Origin: JAQBVV01 sp965249205
GTDB taxonomy: Bacteria; Acidobacteriota; Vicinamibacteria; Vicinamibacterales; UBA2999
Assembly (NCBI GenBank): GCA_965249205.1
Contig: CBDFLL010000006.1
Location: 1,364,001 to 1,428,000 of the forward strand
Direction: 5' to 3'
DNA: 64,000 nt
Position 1 is the first letter of the stretch, and every line of letters begins with the position of its first letter. A program made the translations under genes and the position numbers. The notes below the pieces were generated by a model. That model was given only the letters and a program-made list of their open reading frames with translations. It made no database searches and had not been told where the DNA came from. Positions 15,788 through 24,308 of this stretch are shown here, in pieces.

Positions 15788-17007
15788 TCGCGTCCAAGCG
15801 CCTCGATCGGGTCAAGCCTGGCCGCGCGCGATGCCGGGTACGCGCCGAAGAACAGACCTACCCCAGCTGTAATGCCGATGCCCAACACCACCGACCAGAG
15901 TTCGAGTTGCGCGGGCAGTGGCGTGGCGGCCGCGATGCCCCTGGCCGCGAGAAATCCCAGCAGGATCCCGGTCACACCGCCGACGGTCGACAGCGTGACC
16001 GACTCGGTGAGGACTTGAGACATGATGTCTCGTCGACGAGCCCCAAGAGCCTTGCGGAGGCCGATCTCTCGGGTTCGGTCACTGACCACCATCAGCATGA
16101 TGTTCATGATCACGAGTCCGCCGACAAGCAGCGACAAGGCGACGACTCCGACGAGTACAGCAAAGATGCCGGTCGTCGCCTGGCGGTAGATGCCCAGGAG
16201 CGTATCCGACGTAAAGATACCGAAGTTGTCCGGGTCGCGCGGGCTCAGCCGCCTGGCCACGCGCAGCGCCACGGTCGCGTCGTCCATAGCCACTGGAAGC
16301 AACGCGGGCGACGTTGGCTTCACCATGAGCGACAGCGACTGTCTCGCGCCAAAAAGCTTGACGTGGCTCCCGAGGGGGATCACCGCGAAACCGTCCATAG
16401 AGGCGCCGAACATGCCGCCCTTCCGTGCGCTGACGCCGACGACGCGGAAGTGCACACCTTGGATCTTGATGATCCCATCAAGTGGGTTCGCCTCGCCGAA
16501 CAGTTGCGCGGCCACATCCCATCCCAGCAGCACGACCGGGCGGCTCCGAGCGACTTCACTCGAGCTCATCATGCGGCCGCGTTCGGCGTCAAACGTCGAG
16601 AAGTCGACGTAGTCGCTCGTCACGCCTTGGATCTGCACGTTCTCCAGCACCTGCTCGCGATACGTGATGGTTCCGCGGTTCTGGGCCTGGGCCACGACTG
16701 AGTCGATGGTCGGACTGAATCTCCTGATGGCGTCCGCCTCGGCGAGCGTCACTCGCGGATTGTTTCGTGTCTGCTCTTCGTCGTCAGCCGTGCGCACCGC
16801 CGGCCGTCGCTGGATCGTAAAGGAATCGGCGCCCACGTCAGTCACGATGACCCTGGAGACCATTGCGTTCATGCCCTGAATCAGCGACACGACCGTCACG
16901 ATCGAGGTGACGGCCACGATATTGCCGAGCACGGTCATCAAGGATCGCAGCTTGTTAGCCCAGATGGACTCGAGGGCGATCGCGATTGATTCGAGAATCT
17001 GCTGCAT
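15784..17007 (-). CDS. ABC transporter permease, MacB type (first of pair)
   Basis: MacB/FtsX-family permease of 407 residues with the same architecture as its downstream partner. The ATG at 17007 gives M-Q-Q-I-L-E-S-I-A-I-A-L-E-S-I-W-A-N-K-L-R, the usual family N-terminus; the longer upstream frame is Arg/Gly-rich and not real. The motif R-T-R-E-I-G-L-R-K-A-L-G-A-R-R is present before the last helices. It lies 14 bp after the fusion-protein gene. The pair likely exports a peptide, lipid or drug, substrate unknown. Confidence 0.9.
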   Translation of the reverse strand: MQQILESIAIALESIWANKLRSLMTVLGNIVAVTSIVTVVSLIQGMNAMVSRVIVTDVGADSFTIQRRPAVRTADDEEQTRNNPRVTLAEADAIRRFSPTIDSVVAQAQNRGTITYREQVLENVQIQGVTSDYVDFSTFDAERGRMMSSSEVARSRPVVLLGWDVAAQLFGEANPLDGIIKIQGVHFRVVGVSARKGGMFGASMDGFAVIPLGSHVKLFGARQSLSLMVKPTSPALLPVAMDDATVALRVARRLSPRDPDNFGIFTSDTLLGIYRQATTGIFAVLVGVVALSLLVGGLVIMNIMLMVVSDRTREIGLRKALGARRRDIMSQVLTESVTLSTVGGVTGILLGFLAARGIAAATPLPAQLELWSVVLGIGITAGVGLFFGAYPASRAARLDPIEALGRE

Positions 17008-17021
17008 CGCGTGACTGGCAA

Positions 17022-18377
17022 CTAGGGTTGGTCGGGCACGTCCTGGAGCTTGACCTGCGCACCGTCGGCCATCTCGCGCACGATCGCGAAGGGTCCCGTG
17101 ATGACCTGATCGGTCTCGGTGACACCAGAGAGGACTTCGAAATAGCGTTCGCCGGCAATGCCCACCGTGATCGGCGCGAACACCGCCCGCCCTTCGCGCA
17201 GGACGAACACGCCTTCGGTTTCCATCCGGGTGTGGCCGGGGGGTGGTTCGGCAACCGTCACGAGCGCCTCGGTCGCCGGTTGGCGGAACAGTCGGAACCG
17301 GCTGGGTGGCGGTGGTGGTGGTTCGTGCACCAGGGTGCCTGTTTCGTCGTAAAGCATTTCGCGCACGGTCACCGCCTGGATGGGCACCGATACCACGTTC
17401 CCTCGGGTCGCCGTCGTGATTTCCGCCGTGCACGTGAATCCAGGCCGTACACCCGGCACTTCCTCGTTCAGGGTGATCACCACCTTGAAGTTGGTCGCCT
17501 GCGGTGTGCCCATGACTCCGGTCCCGGTCTGAATCGGGCTGTTTCCGATCTCGGTCACGAGGCCGCGGAACGTTCGGTTTGGCACGGCGTCAATCGTGAC
17601 GCGCGCTTCCTGCGCGAGCGTCACTGACGGGATATCCGTCTCGTCGACCTCGATTTCGCTCTCGATGACCGACATGTCGGCGATGGTGAGCAGCACGGTT
17701 CCGGCGTTGTTCATTGTGCCGACCATCACGTTCTCGCCTTCCTCGATATTGCGACGCGTGATCATGCCGTCCATCGGAGACGAAATCGTGACCTGGCTCA
17801 TGTTGTACTGCGTCGTCGCCAGGCTGGCCTGTTCCTGCTTGATCTGTTCCTCGCGGGTCCGGATCTCCTGCTCGCGCGTTCGCAACTCCGCCTCGCGCAC
17901 CGCGACCTCGTTCTGCGCGCGTTCGATGGACTCACGGGTCGTGAGTCCCTCCGCCCAGAGCTCCTCCTGCCGCCTGAGGTTCTGGAGGGCGAGCTCGAGG
18001 ATCGCGCGCGCCTGTTCAACGCCGGCCCCTGTCTGAAGCAGCGCGGAGCGTGCGGCCGCGACACTCGCCTCGCCTCGTTGCAGCTGGCCTTCGAGTGATT
18101 GCGGATCGATCTCGAGCAGGAACTGGCCTTCGCGAACGCGTTCACCTTCCTGCACGGCCAGCCGTGTGACGCGGCCCATGGTGTTCGCTGAGACGTTGAC
18201 TTGTCGCTTCGGCTGAATCTTGCCAGACGCTGACACGACGGCGTCAAGGTCCCGCCTTCGGAGTGTCTCCGCTGCGACAGTTGGAAGATCCGGACCGCGC
18301 CACCACAGACTGGCACCAGCGCCGGCGACGGCGAGCACGACCGCGCCGGTGATCCCGACCTTCGTTGTTCTTGTCAT
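17022..18377 (-). CDS. Periplasmic adaptor (HlyD/MacA-type membrane fusion protein)
   Basis: Membrane fusion protein of 451 residues linking an inner-membrane transporter to an outer-membrane channel. One N-terminal helix (G-I-T-G-A-V-V-L-A-V-A-G-A-G) anchors it. The lipoyl-like halves flank a coiled coil at about 110-200 rich in Glu/Arg. A beta-barrel domain follows. A run of Pro residues near position 350 interrupts the C-terminal domain. The ATG at 18377 overlaps the Yip1-domain gene stop (ATGA). The gene precedes two MacB-type permeases, so it is a MacA-like adaptor. Confidence 0.9.
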   Translation of the reverse strand: MTRTTKVGITGAVVLAVAGAGASLWWRGPDLPTVAAETLRRRDLDAVVSASGKIQPKRQVNVSANTMGRVTRLAVQEGERVREGQFLLEIDPQSLEGQLQRGEASVAAARSALLQTGAGVEQARAILELALQNLRRQEELWAEGLTTRESIERAQNEVAVREAELRTREQEIRTREEQIKQEQASLATTQYNMSQVTISSPMDGMITRRNIEEGENVMVGTMNNAGTVLLTIADMSVIESEIEVDETDIPSVTLAQEARVTIDAVPNRTFRGLVTEIGNSPIQTGTGVMGTPQATNFKVVITLNEEVPGVRPGFTCTAEITTATRGNVVSVPIQAVTVREMLYDETGTLVHEPPPPPPSRFRLFRQPATEALVTVAEPPPGHTRMETEGVFVLREGRAVFAPITVGIAGERYFEVLSGVTETDQVITGPFAIVREMADGAQVKLQDVPDQP

Positions 18378-19120
18378 GCCGCTCCCCCGACCACCGCCGT
18401 CACCATGGCCATCGCAATCGACAGTGTGACATACGCACCCACGAAGACGTACGCCACGCGGCGCGCGGGCCTTCGGTACAGCACAGACACGCCAACCGCG
18501 AGCACAACGATCCACCAGATCACGAAGAGGTCTATCGCGACGAGCACGCGAGCCGCAGGCGAGGCCTCGTCCAGCATCGGAAAGAAGGCGCCCATAGTCA
18601 GCGGACTCGACAGTGTTTCGCGTACGTAGGTCAGCGGCGCGGAGACGACCTGTCGCAGTGCCAGAATGACGCCGGCGTGGCCGACGACGGCCAATACCTG
18701 CCGGTACGTGACGGCAGTCGCCGCCGGCGCCCCGAAAATCACGAAGAGCAACACCGACAGGCCCACAGTGAGTAGTGGTCCAGTCAGGACGGCAATGACG
18801 GCTGCGTAGGTCACACCGTGCTGGCTCGCTTCCGACATCGCCAGGTACTGCCCGTCATCCACCCGCTGGCCGAGCGCGGACGCCGTGCGATCCCATCGGT
18901 CGAGTAGCGCCAGTTGCCCCACTTCGGTCTCCAGCACTATTGCCGAGCACCCCAAAGTGACGAAAAGAGTCAGTGTGATGATTCCGAACGCGCGTGGTGC
19001 GAGGGAGAGCGCTTCGAACGTGGTTCGAGGGGCATATAGGACTCCGCTGACACGAGCGAGCAGTGGACTCGCCCTGAATCCTGACGGAGTGGGCAACTGT
19101 GCTCCTGATACGATTGTCAT
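18374..19120 (-). CDS. Yip1-domain integral membrane protein
   Basis: 248 residues with about five hydrophobic segments after a short soluble N-terminus (S-P-L-L-A-R-V-S-G-V-L-Y-A-P-R-T-T-F-E-A-L). This looks like the bacterial YIP1/YckC-like family. The first gene of the efflux operon, starting at the ATG at 19120. Its cellular role is not known; co-transcription suggests a link to the exporter. A good -10 hexamer lies just upstream at 19137-19142. Confidence 0.7.
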   Translation of the reverse strand: MTIVSGAQLPTPSGFRASPLLARVSGVLYAPRTTFEALSLAPRAFGIITLTLFVTLGCSAIVLETEVGQLALLDRWDRTASALGQRVDDGQYLAMSEASQHGVTYAAVIAVLTGPLLTVGLSVLLFVIFGAPAATAVTYRQVLAVVGHAGVILALRQVVSAPLTYVRETLSSPLTMGAFFPMLDEASPAARVLVAIDLFVIWWIVVLAVGVSVLYRRPARRVAYVFVGAYVTLSIAMAMVTAVVGGAA

Positions 19121-19121
19121 G

Positions 19122-19142
19122 TTTTGATTAGTCAAAATTATA
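19122..19142 (-). promoter_or_regulatory. Probable promoter -10 with overlapping palindromic operator
   Basis: On the minus strand TATAAT (19137-19142) overlaps by one base TTTTGA-CTAA-TCAAAA (19122-19137), a perfect 6-bp inverted repeat with 4-bp centre, then the ATG at 19120. No good -35 is seen. A repressor binding here would cover the -10 and start point. The site is AT-rich in a GC-rich background and serves two divergent genes. Confidence 0.5.
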
Positions 19143-19147
19143 ACGTT

Positions 19148-20191
19148 GTGGGCTGCCGTCGGTTGTTCGGCGTGGCTGTCCTGCTGCTTGCGCCGACGGT
19201 TGCGGACGCGCAGATTATCGAGTCCGTCGGAAGCCGCGCGTTGGGGATGGGCGGCGCATTTGTCGCGGTCGCCTCCGACAGCACCGCCACGTGGTGGAAC
19301 CCTGCCGGTCTCGCCGCCGGGCCCTTCGTCGACATCGGCTGGGGGCGGGATCGAGTCGAGGTGACGGAGCAGTCCCCCGCCTGGCGCCACAAGACCTCAT
19401 GGTTTGCGCTCGGAACCCCAGCGCTCGGGTTGAGCTACTACCGCTTCCGGATCACGGACGTCCAGCCCGTCGCCTCTGCGGCACCGGTGCCCGATAGCCG
19501 ACAACTGGAGCGCGGAGACGCGCCCGTGCGATCAGTGGCGGTGAGCCAGCTTGGCGCCACGATCGTGCGAACCCTGATTTCTGGGGTGCATGTGGGCACG
19601 ACGCTGAAGCTCGTGCGAGGGACCGTGCGCACTGGCCCCCTGGACAGTGCCGCCTCGGACAGCGCCGCGTCGCTGACGGCGGCGCTGGAGCAGGGGGAGG
19701 CCCTTGAAGGCGGTGATGCCGAGGGCCGGTTCGATTTGGACGTCGGCATCATCGCGGTTGCCGGTCCGCTGCGCCTCGGCGCGGCGGTGCGCAATGTCCG
19801 TGAGCCGGAGTTTTTCACAGCGGGTGGCGCGTCTGGCGTGCCCGCGACCGGCATGCGATTGCCGAGGCAAGTCAGGGTGGGGGCGGCGTTCGACGGTGCC
19901 GCGATCGGGAGTATCCCGTTGACCGTGGCCCTTGATGCTGATGTACGCACGTACCTGACGGCCTCGGGTGAGCGTCGCATGATAGCTCTCGGCGCCGAAC
20001 AGTGGATCCTCGGCAGGCGCGTTGGCGTGCGAGTGGGCGGGCGTGTCAACACCCGAGGCGCTCGCGAGAGCGCCGCGACGGGGGGGGTCACGGTTGCGGC
20101 GGGCGGGGGCCTCTTTCTGGATGGACACGTGGTACGAGGCGGGGTCGAGGACGAACGCGGTTGGGGCCTTGCGACTCGCATTTCGTTTTGA
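19148..20191 (+). CDS. PorV-like outer-membrane beta-barrel protein
   Basis: Predicted secreted beta-barrel of about 347 residues. The signal peptide is C-R-R-L-F-G-V-A-V-L-L-L-A-P-T-V-A-D-A. The mature start I-I-E-S-V-G-S-R-A-L-G-M-G-G-A-F-V-A-V-A and then S-T-A-T-W-W-N-P-A-G-L-A is the hallmark of PorV/UPF0164-type outer-membrane proteins, which have a FadL-like barrel. The terminal A-T-R-I-S-F suits a barrel strand. The start is uncertain: GTG at 19148 is preferred because TTG at 19124 lies inside the operator-like palindrome. It is divergent from the efflux operon and may be its outer-membrane partner or simply a neighbour. Confidence 0.7.
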   Translation: MGCRRLFGVAVLLLAPTVADAQIIESVGSRALGMGGAFVAVASDSTATWWNPAGLAAGPFVDIGWGRDRVEVTEQSPAWRHKTSWFALGTPALGLSYYRFRITDVQPVASAAPVPDSRQLERGDAPVRSVAVSQLGATIVRTLISGVHVGTTLKLVRGTVRTGPLDSAASDSAASLTAALEQGEALEGGDAEGRFDLDVGIIAVAGPLRLGAAVRNVREPEFFTAGGASGVPATGMRLPRQVRVGAAFDGAAIGSIPLTVALDADVRTYLTASGERRMIALGAEQWILGRRVGVRVGGRVNTRGARESAATGGVTVAAGGGLFLDGHVVRGGVEDERGWGLATRISF

Positions 20192-20314
20192 CGGGCAGAT
20201 GCCGTCCAAGCCCGCCGGCGGACTCTGCGCCCGACCCGCCAGACTGCGCGGGCGCGCGCGACGTGGTCCGACACCTGACAGACGCACCGGGTTTCTGAGG
20301 ACAGTAAGGGCGAC

Positions 20315-22066
20315 ATGGCTGTTCGATTAGGCGAGCTCCTCCTGAAAGACGATCGCATCACTCCGGCTCAACTGGAGGAGGCGCTCAAGCATCAGCGCGA
20401 GCACGGAGGCAAGCTCGGCTTCAATCTGGTCACGCTTGGCTTCGTCAAGGACGAGGACATCACTTCTCTGCTCAGCAAGCAGTACGGTGTGCCCTCGATT
20501 GCGCTTGGCACCTTCGAGATCGACCCGGCCGTCATTAAGGTGATACCCGCCGAGACCGCGCAGAAATACCACATCATTCCGTTGTCGCGCGCGGGCGCCA
20601 CGCTGACGATCGCGATGACCGATCCGACCAATGTCTTTGCCCTGGACGACGTGCGATTCATGACGGGCTACAGCGTCGAGGCGGTCGTCGCCTCGGAGGT
20701 GGCCGTCATCGAGGCGCTCGAGAGGTACTACGGATCGGCAGTCCCGACCGAGGGTGGGGACGATGGATCGAACGCGCTCGATCTCGCCAGCCAGGCGCTT
20801 GATCTCATGCCCGAGATGTCCGACGCAGAGGACGTCGAGGTGCTCGAGGAGCTGGAGGAAATCAGCGCGGAGGCGCTTGAGCGACAGGGAGCGGAGACGC
20901 CGATTATACGGCTGGTCAACGTGTTGTTGATGTCGGCGATTCACAAGGGCGCGAGTGACATCCACGTGGAGCCGTACGAGAAGGACATGCGGGTTCGGTA
21001 CAGGATCGACGGCATTCTTTACAACATCATGTCGCCTCCGATGAGGTTTCGTGATGCCATGACGTCTCGCATCAAGATCATGGCGAAGCTGGACATCTCA
21101 GAGAAACGCCTGCCCCAGGACGGCCGGATCAAGATCCGGTTCCAGGACAAGGGCACGCCCAAAGAGATCGATTTTCGCGTCTCCTGCCTCCCAACGCTCT
21201 TTGGCGAGAAGATCGTGATGCGGCTGCTCGACAAGGACAAGTTGATGCTCGACATGACCAAGCTGGGATTCGAGAAGGAATCACTGGGCAAGTTCGAGAC
21301 GGCGATCCTGAAGCCCTGGGGCATGGCGTTGGTGACCGGCCCGACCGGATCCGGCAAGACCAATACGCTGTACTCGGCAATCTCGCGGATCAACACGTCC
21401 GAGACAAACATCATGACCGCCGAGGATCCAGTGGAGTTCAACCTGATGGGTGTGAACCAGGTGCAGGTCCGCGAGAGCATCGGTCTCTCCTTCGCGGCGG
21501 CGCTGCGTAGCTTCCTGCGCCAGGACCCCAACATCATCCTCGTCGGGGAGGTGCGTGACTTTGAGACGGCGGAAGTGGCGGTCAAGGCGGCGCTCACCGG
21601 ACACCTGGTGCTGTCGACGTTGCACACCAACGATGCGCCGAGTACGGTCAGTCGACTGATCAACATGGGCATCGAGCCGTTCCTGGTGGCCAGCTCACTG
21701 AATCTGGTGTGCGCGCAGCGGCTGGTGCGCCGCATCTGCAAGAGCTGCGCGGAAGAGCATCCTGTGCCGCCGCAGGCCTTGGAGAAGGCGGGGTTTTCGT
21801 CGGAGGACGCGAATGCTGTCGTTCCGCGCCGCGGTCGGGGCTGCGACAGGTGTAACAAGACGGGTTTCAAGGGGCGGGTCGGGTTGTACGAGGTGATGGA
21901 AGTGACCGAGGCCCTCAGAGAGCTGATTCTCGTCGGGGCATCATCGATGGACATGCGCCGTAAGGCGATCGAGGAAGGCATGATCACGCTTCGGGGAAGC
22001 GGGCTTCGCAAGGTGAAAGATGGTGTGACCACGGTGGACGAGGTCGTCAAGGAAACGGCGGGCTAG
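20315..22066 (+). CDS. pilB: Type IV pilus extension ATPase PilB
   Basis: Hexameric cytoplasmic ATPase that powers pilin polymerisation. The 583-residue protein has an N-terminal MshE/GspE domain (about 1-150), then the ATPase with Walker A G-P-T-G-S-G-K-T at about 342 and the Asp/His boxes (A-E-D-P-V-E-F, L-S-T-L-H-T-N-D). The tetracysteine zinc motif is C-K-S-C and C-D-R-C at about 474-510. The gene is intact. Its stop codon lies inside the target duplication of the IS1595-type element. It is the first gene of the pil locus. Confidence 0.97.
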   Translation: MAVRLGELLLKDDRITPAQLEEALKHQREHGGKLGFNLVTLGFVKDEDITSLLSKQYGVPSIALGTFEIDPAVIKVIPAETAQKYHIIPLSRAGATLTIAMTDPTNVFALDDVRFMTGYSVEAVVASEVAVIEALERYYGSAVPTEGGDDGSNALDLASQALDLMPEMSDAEDVEVLEELEEISAEALERQGAETPIIRLVNVLLMSAIHKGASDIHVEPYEKDMRVRYRIDGILYNIMSPPMRFRDAMTSRIKIMAKLDISEKRLPQDGRIKIRFQDKGTPKEIDFRVSCLPTLFGEKIVMRLLDKDKLMLDMTKLGFEKESLGKFETAILKPWGMALVTGPTGSGKTNTLYSAISRINTSETNIMTAEDPVEFNLMGVNQVQVRESIGLSFAAALRSFLRQDPNIILVGEVRDFETAEVAVKAALTGHLVLSTLHTNDAPSTVSRLINMGIEPFLVASSLNLVCAQRLVRRICKSCAEEHPVPPQALEKAGFSSEDANAVVPRRGRGCDRCNKTGFKGRVGLYEVMEVTEALRELILVGASSMDMRRKAIEEGMITLRGSGLRKVKDGVTTVDEVVKETAG

Positions 22067-22072
22067 ACGGCG
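22065..22072 (+). repeat. Left target-site duplication of IS1595-type element
   Basis: AGACGGCG directly precedes the left inverted repeat and is repeated exactly at 23117-23124. Its first two bases belong to the pilB stop codon TAG. Eight bp is the duplication length typical of IS1595. Confidence 0.9.
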
Positions 22073-23116
22073 CGTGCTTATCCGGTTGTTTCAGCTAACC
22101 CCTATATCTTGCGATCAGCCTGGGGGGCGCACGTCCTGCGCGCCGCGAATCCGTCGGGCGGGCGTGGGCGTCCGTCCGGTCCCCAGGCCCAGCAGGGTCT
22201 GAAAGGCGGCCATCGGGTGCCGCCGCCGATTGTGCCGAAACACGAACTCATCGAGGCAGACCTGTAGTTGCGCCTTGCTGACGCCGTGGTGCGTGCCAAT
22301 CAACCACTGTTGGCAATTGCCGATGACGCGGTCGGCCAAAGGCACGACGGAGGGCACCCCCCTGTGCAGGGCGCTCCGGATCGGTTGCGGGCGGGCGACG
22401 TGTCTCACGTCAGCGGCCTGGAGCCCATCGAAACTTTTCAGCCCGTCGGTGTAGACCGTCGCCCCCGGCGCAATGTGGTGAGTGACGAACGCGAGCATCG
22501 TCGATTGTTTGAAGTTCGGGATCACGGACATGCGGACCCGACCCGACCGATCCCCGCGTCGTTCCACCGCCACCAGCACCAGCGCGGCTTTCCGCCCCTT
22601 GAGTTGGCGACTGCCGCGCAGGCCGGCCTGGGGCGCGCCCACCCAGGTGTCATCGATCTCCACGTCGCCGTACAAGGGCTCCCGCCCCGCGTTCACCATC
22701 GCGCGCCGCAGCTTGTGCAACAGCAGCCACGCCGTTTCGTACCGCCGCAGGCCCAACTGCCGCTGCAGCAGGAGCGCCGAGAGGCCCCGCTTGTCGGTAA
22801 CCGTCAAATAGGCCGCCCAGAACCACACCAGGAGCGGCGTCTTCGTGTTGTGGAGAATCGTCCCGGCGGTCAGCGACACCTGATACCGGCACGCCGCACA
22901 TTGCCAGCGCCGGTGTGTGGTCAGGTGATAGCCGCGCGCGTGCCGGCACCGGGGACACACAAAGCCGTCCGGCCAGCGGCACGCCGCCAAGTAGTCCTGA
23001 CAGGCCTCGGCGGTCGCAAATTGCCGCTGAAACTCCCGGAGATTCTTCGGAAACGACGGGCGCGCCACGCCGATACACTACCGGTGGTGGCTTGCTGAAA
23101 CAACCGGATAAGCACG
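22073..23116 (-). mobile_element. IS1595-family insertion sequence, complete
   Basis: 1044-bp element with perfect 23-bp terminal inverted repeats, 22073-22095 (starting CGTGCTTATCCGGTTG) and 23094-23116. It is flanked by the 8-bp duplication AGACGGCG at 22065-22072 and 23117-23124. It carries one transposase gene on the minus strand. It separates pilB from pilT and is opposite in orientation to them. Perfect repeats and duplication suggest recent insertion. Without it the pilB stop and pilT start would be about 35 bp apart. Confidence 0.95.
22115..23068 (-). CDS. IS1595-family transposase
   Basis: 317-residue ISXO2-type transposase. The N-terminal zinc ribbon has two cysteine pairs (C-P-R-C and C-A-A-C at about 38-60). 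The DDE/DDN-type catalytic core starts at D-V-E-I-D-D-T-W-V-G-A (about 135-145) and continues with Y-T-D-G at about 206 and a C-terminal F-R-H-N-R-R-R motif. It opens M-A-R-P-S-F-P-K-N-L and fills the element. The reading frame is intact, so the element may be active. Confidence 0.93.
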   Translation of the reverse strand: MARPSFPKNLREFQRQFATAEACQDYLAACRWPDGFVCPRCRHARGYHLTTHRRWQCAACRYQVSLTAGTILHNTKTPLLVWFWAAYLTVTDKRGLSALLLQRQLGLRRYETAWLLLHKLRRAMVNAGREPLYGDVEIDDTWVGAPQAGLRGSRQLKGRKAALVLVAVERRGDRSGRVRMSVIPNFKQSTMLAFVTHHIAPGATVYTDGLKSFDGLQAADVRHVARPQPIRSALHRGVPSVVPLADRVIGNCQQWLIGTHHGVSKAQLQVCLDEFVFRHNRRRHPMAAFQTLLGLGTGRTPTPARRIRGAQDVRPPG

Positions 23117-23124
23117 AGACGGCG
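23117..23124 (+). repeat. Right target-site duplication of IS1595-type element
   Basis: AGACGGCG, an exact copy of 22065-22072, follows the right inverted repeat and lies 26 bp upstream of the pilT start codon. Confidence 0.9.
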
Positions 23125-23150
23125 AACTTCCGTTCGCGGTTGAGGAGAGA

Positions 23151-24278
23151 ATGGTAGGACTACTCGAACTTTTGCAGAAGGTGATCGAGGTCGACGGTTC
23201 CGATCTGCATATCACGACGCGCACACCGCCCCAGATTCGCGTACATGGGAGTCTCGAGCGCCTCGATCTGGAAGAATTGTCGCCCGCCGACACGAAGGAG
23301 CTTGCCTACAGCGTGCTGACGGATGAGCAGAAGAAGCGATTCGAGCAGGCGCTCGAGCTTGACTTCTCGTTTGGCGTTGGCGATGGCGCGCGGTTTCGCT
23401 GCAACCTGTTCTTCTAGCGCGGGGCCATCGCGGCGGTCTACCGCCTGATTCCCAAGACGATACGGACCTTCCAGGAGCTGGGCCTCCCGGAGGTCATGTC
23501 GACGTTGGCGGAAAAACCGCGCGGTCTCATCCTCGTCACGGGCCCTACCGGCAGCGGGAAGTCGACGACGCTGGCCGCGATGATCGACAAGATCAACAAG
23601 GAGCGGCAGGACCATATCCTGACCATCGAGGATCCGATCGAGTTCGTGCATCCGCATCAGAGATGTCTGGTGAACCAGCGTGAGGTTCATGAAGACACCC
23701 GGAGCTTTGCCGACGCGTTGCGCGCTGCGCTTCGTGAGGATCCCGATGTGGTGCTCATCGGAGAGATGCGCGATCTGGAGACGATAGAGGCGGCGTTACG
23801 CATCGCTGAAACGGGTCACTTGACGTTCGGTACGTTGCACACCAATTCGGCCGCGCAGACCATCAACCGCATCATCGATATCTTTCCGTCGTCTCAGCAG
23901 GGGCAGATTCGGACGCAACTCTCTCTCGTACTCGAAGCCATCGTGTGTCAGTCGCTGTGCCCACGAATCGGCGGCGGCCGCGTCGCGTCGCTTGAGATCA
24001 TGATTCCAACGCCGGCGATCAGGAACTTGATTCGGGACGACAAGGTGCACCAAATCTATTCGGCGATGCAGACCGGTCAGGAGAAGCTGGGCATGCAGAC
24101 GGCAAATCAGTCCCTCGCCTCGCTGTACCAGAAAAAGTTGATCACGCGCGAGAGTGCGTTGGAGAAATCCTCGAACCGGGACGAATTGCAGGACATGATC
24201 AAGCGTGGCGTTGGTGTGGTGGCTGGCGCCGGTCTGGGCCGGCAGGGCATGCCACCGAGGTCGGGACTAGGGAGATAG
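23151..24278 (+). pseudogene. pilT: Type IV pilus retraction ATPase PilT with in-frame amber stop
   Basis: PilT drives pilus disassembly and twitching. The frame from ATG 23151 to 24278 encodes 375 residues of normal PilT, but codon 89 is TAG (23415-23417). It lies in R-F-R-C-N-L-F-F-*-R-G-A-I-A-A-V-Y-R-L-I-P, where homologues read N-x-x-Q-R-G or similar, so a CAG to TAG change is likely. Downstream the Walker A G-P-T-G-S-G-K-S-T (about 131), the Asp box, Walker B (G-E-M-R-D-L-E-T) and His box are intact. A ribosome-binding site GAGGAGAG precedes the start. No other lesion is seen. It could be a null allele, a suppressed amber or a sequence error. Confidence 0.85.
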
Positions 24279-24308
24279 CAGAGCGAACGATTCACTCGAG
24301 GCAGACCG

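Noticed and set aside
15907..16701. Long open frame opposite the MacB-type permease
   Set aside because: It is antisense to a clear permease, is rich in Arg/His/Asp as expected for a shadow in GC-rich DNA, and has no family features.
17008..17433. Upstream extension of the first permease
   Set aside because: Arg/Gly/His-rich and overlapping the membrane fusion protein gene; the family N-terminus starts at 17007.
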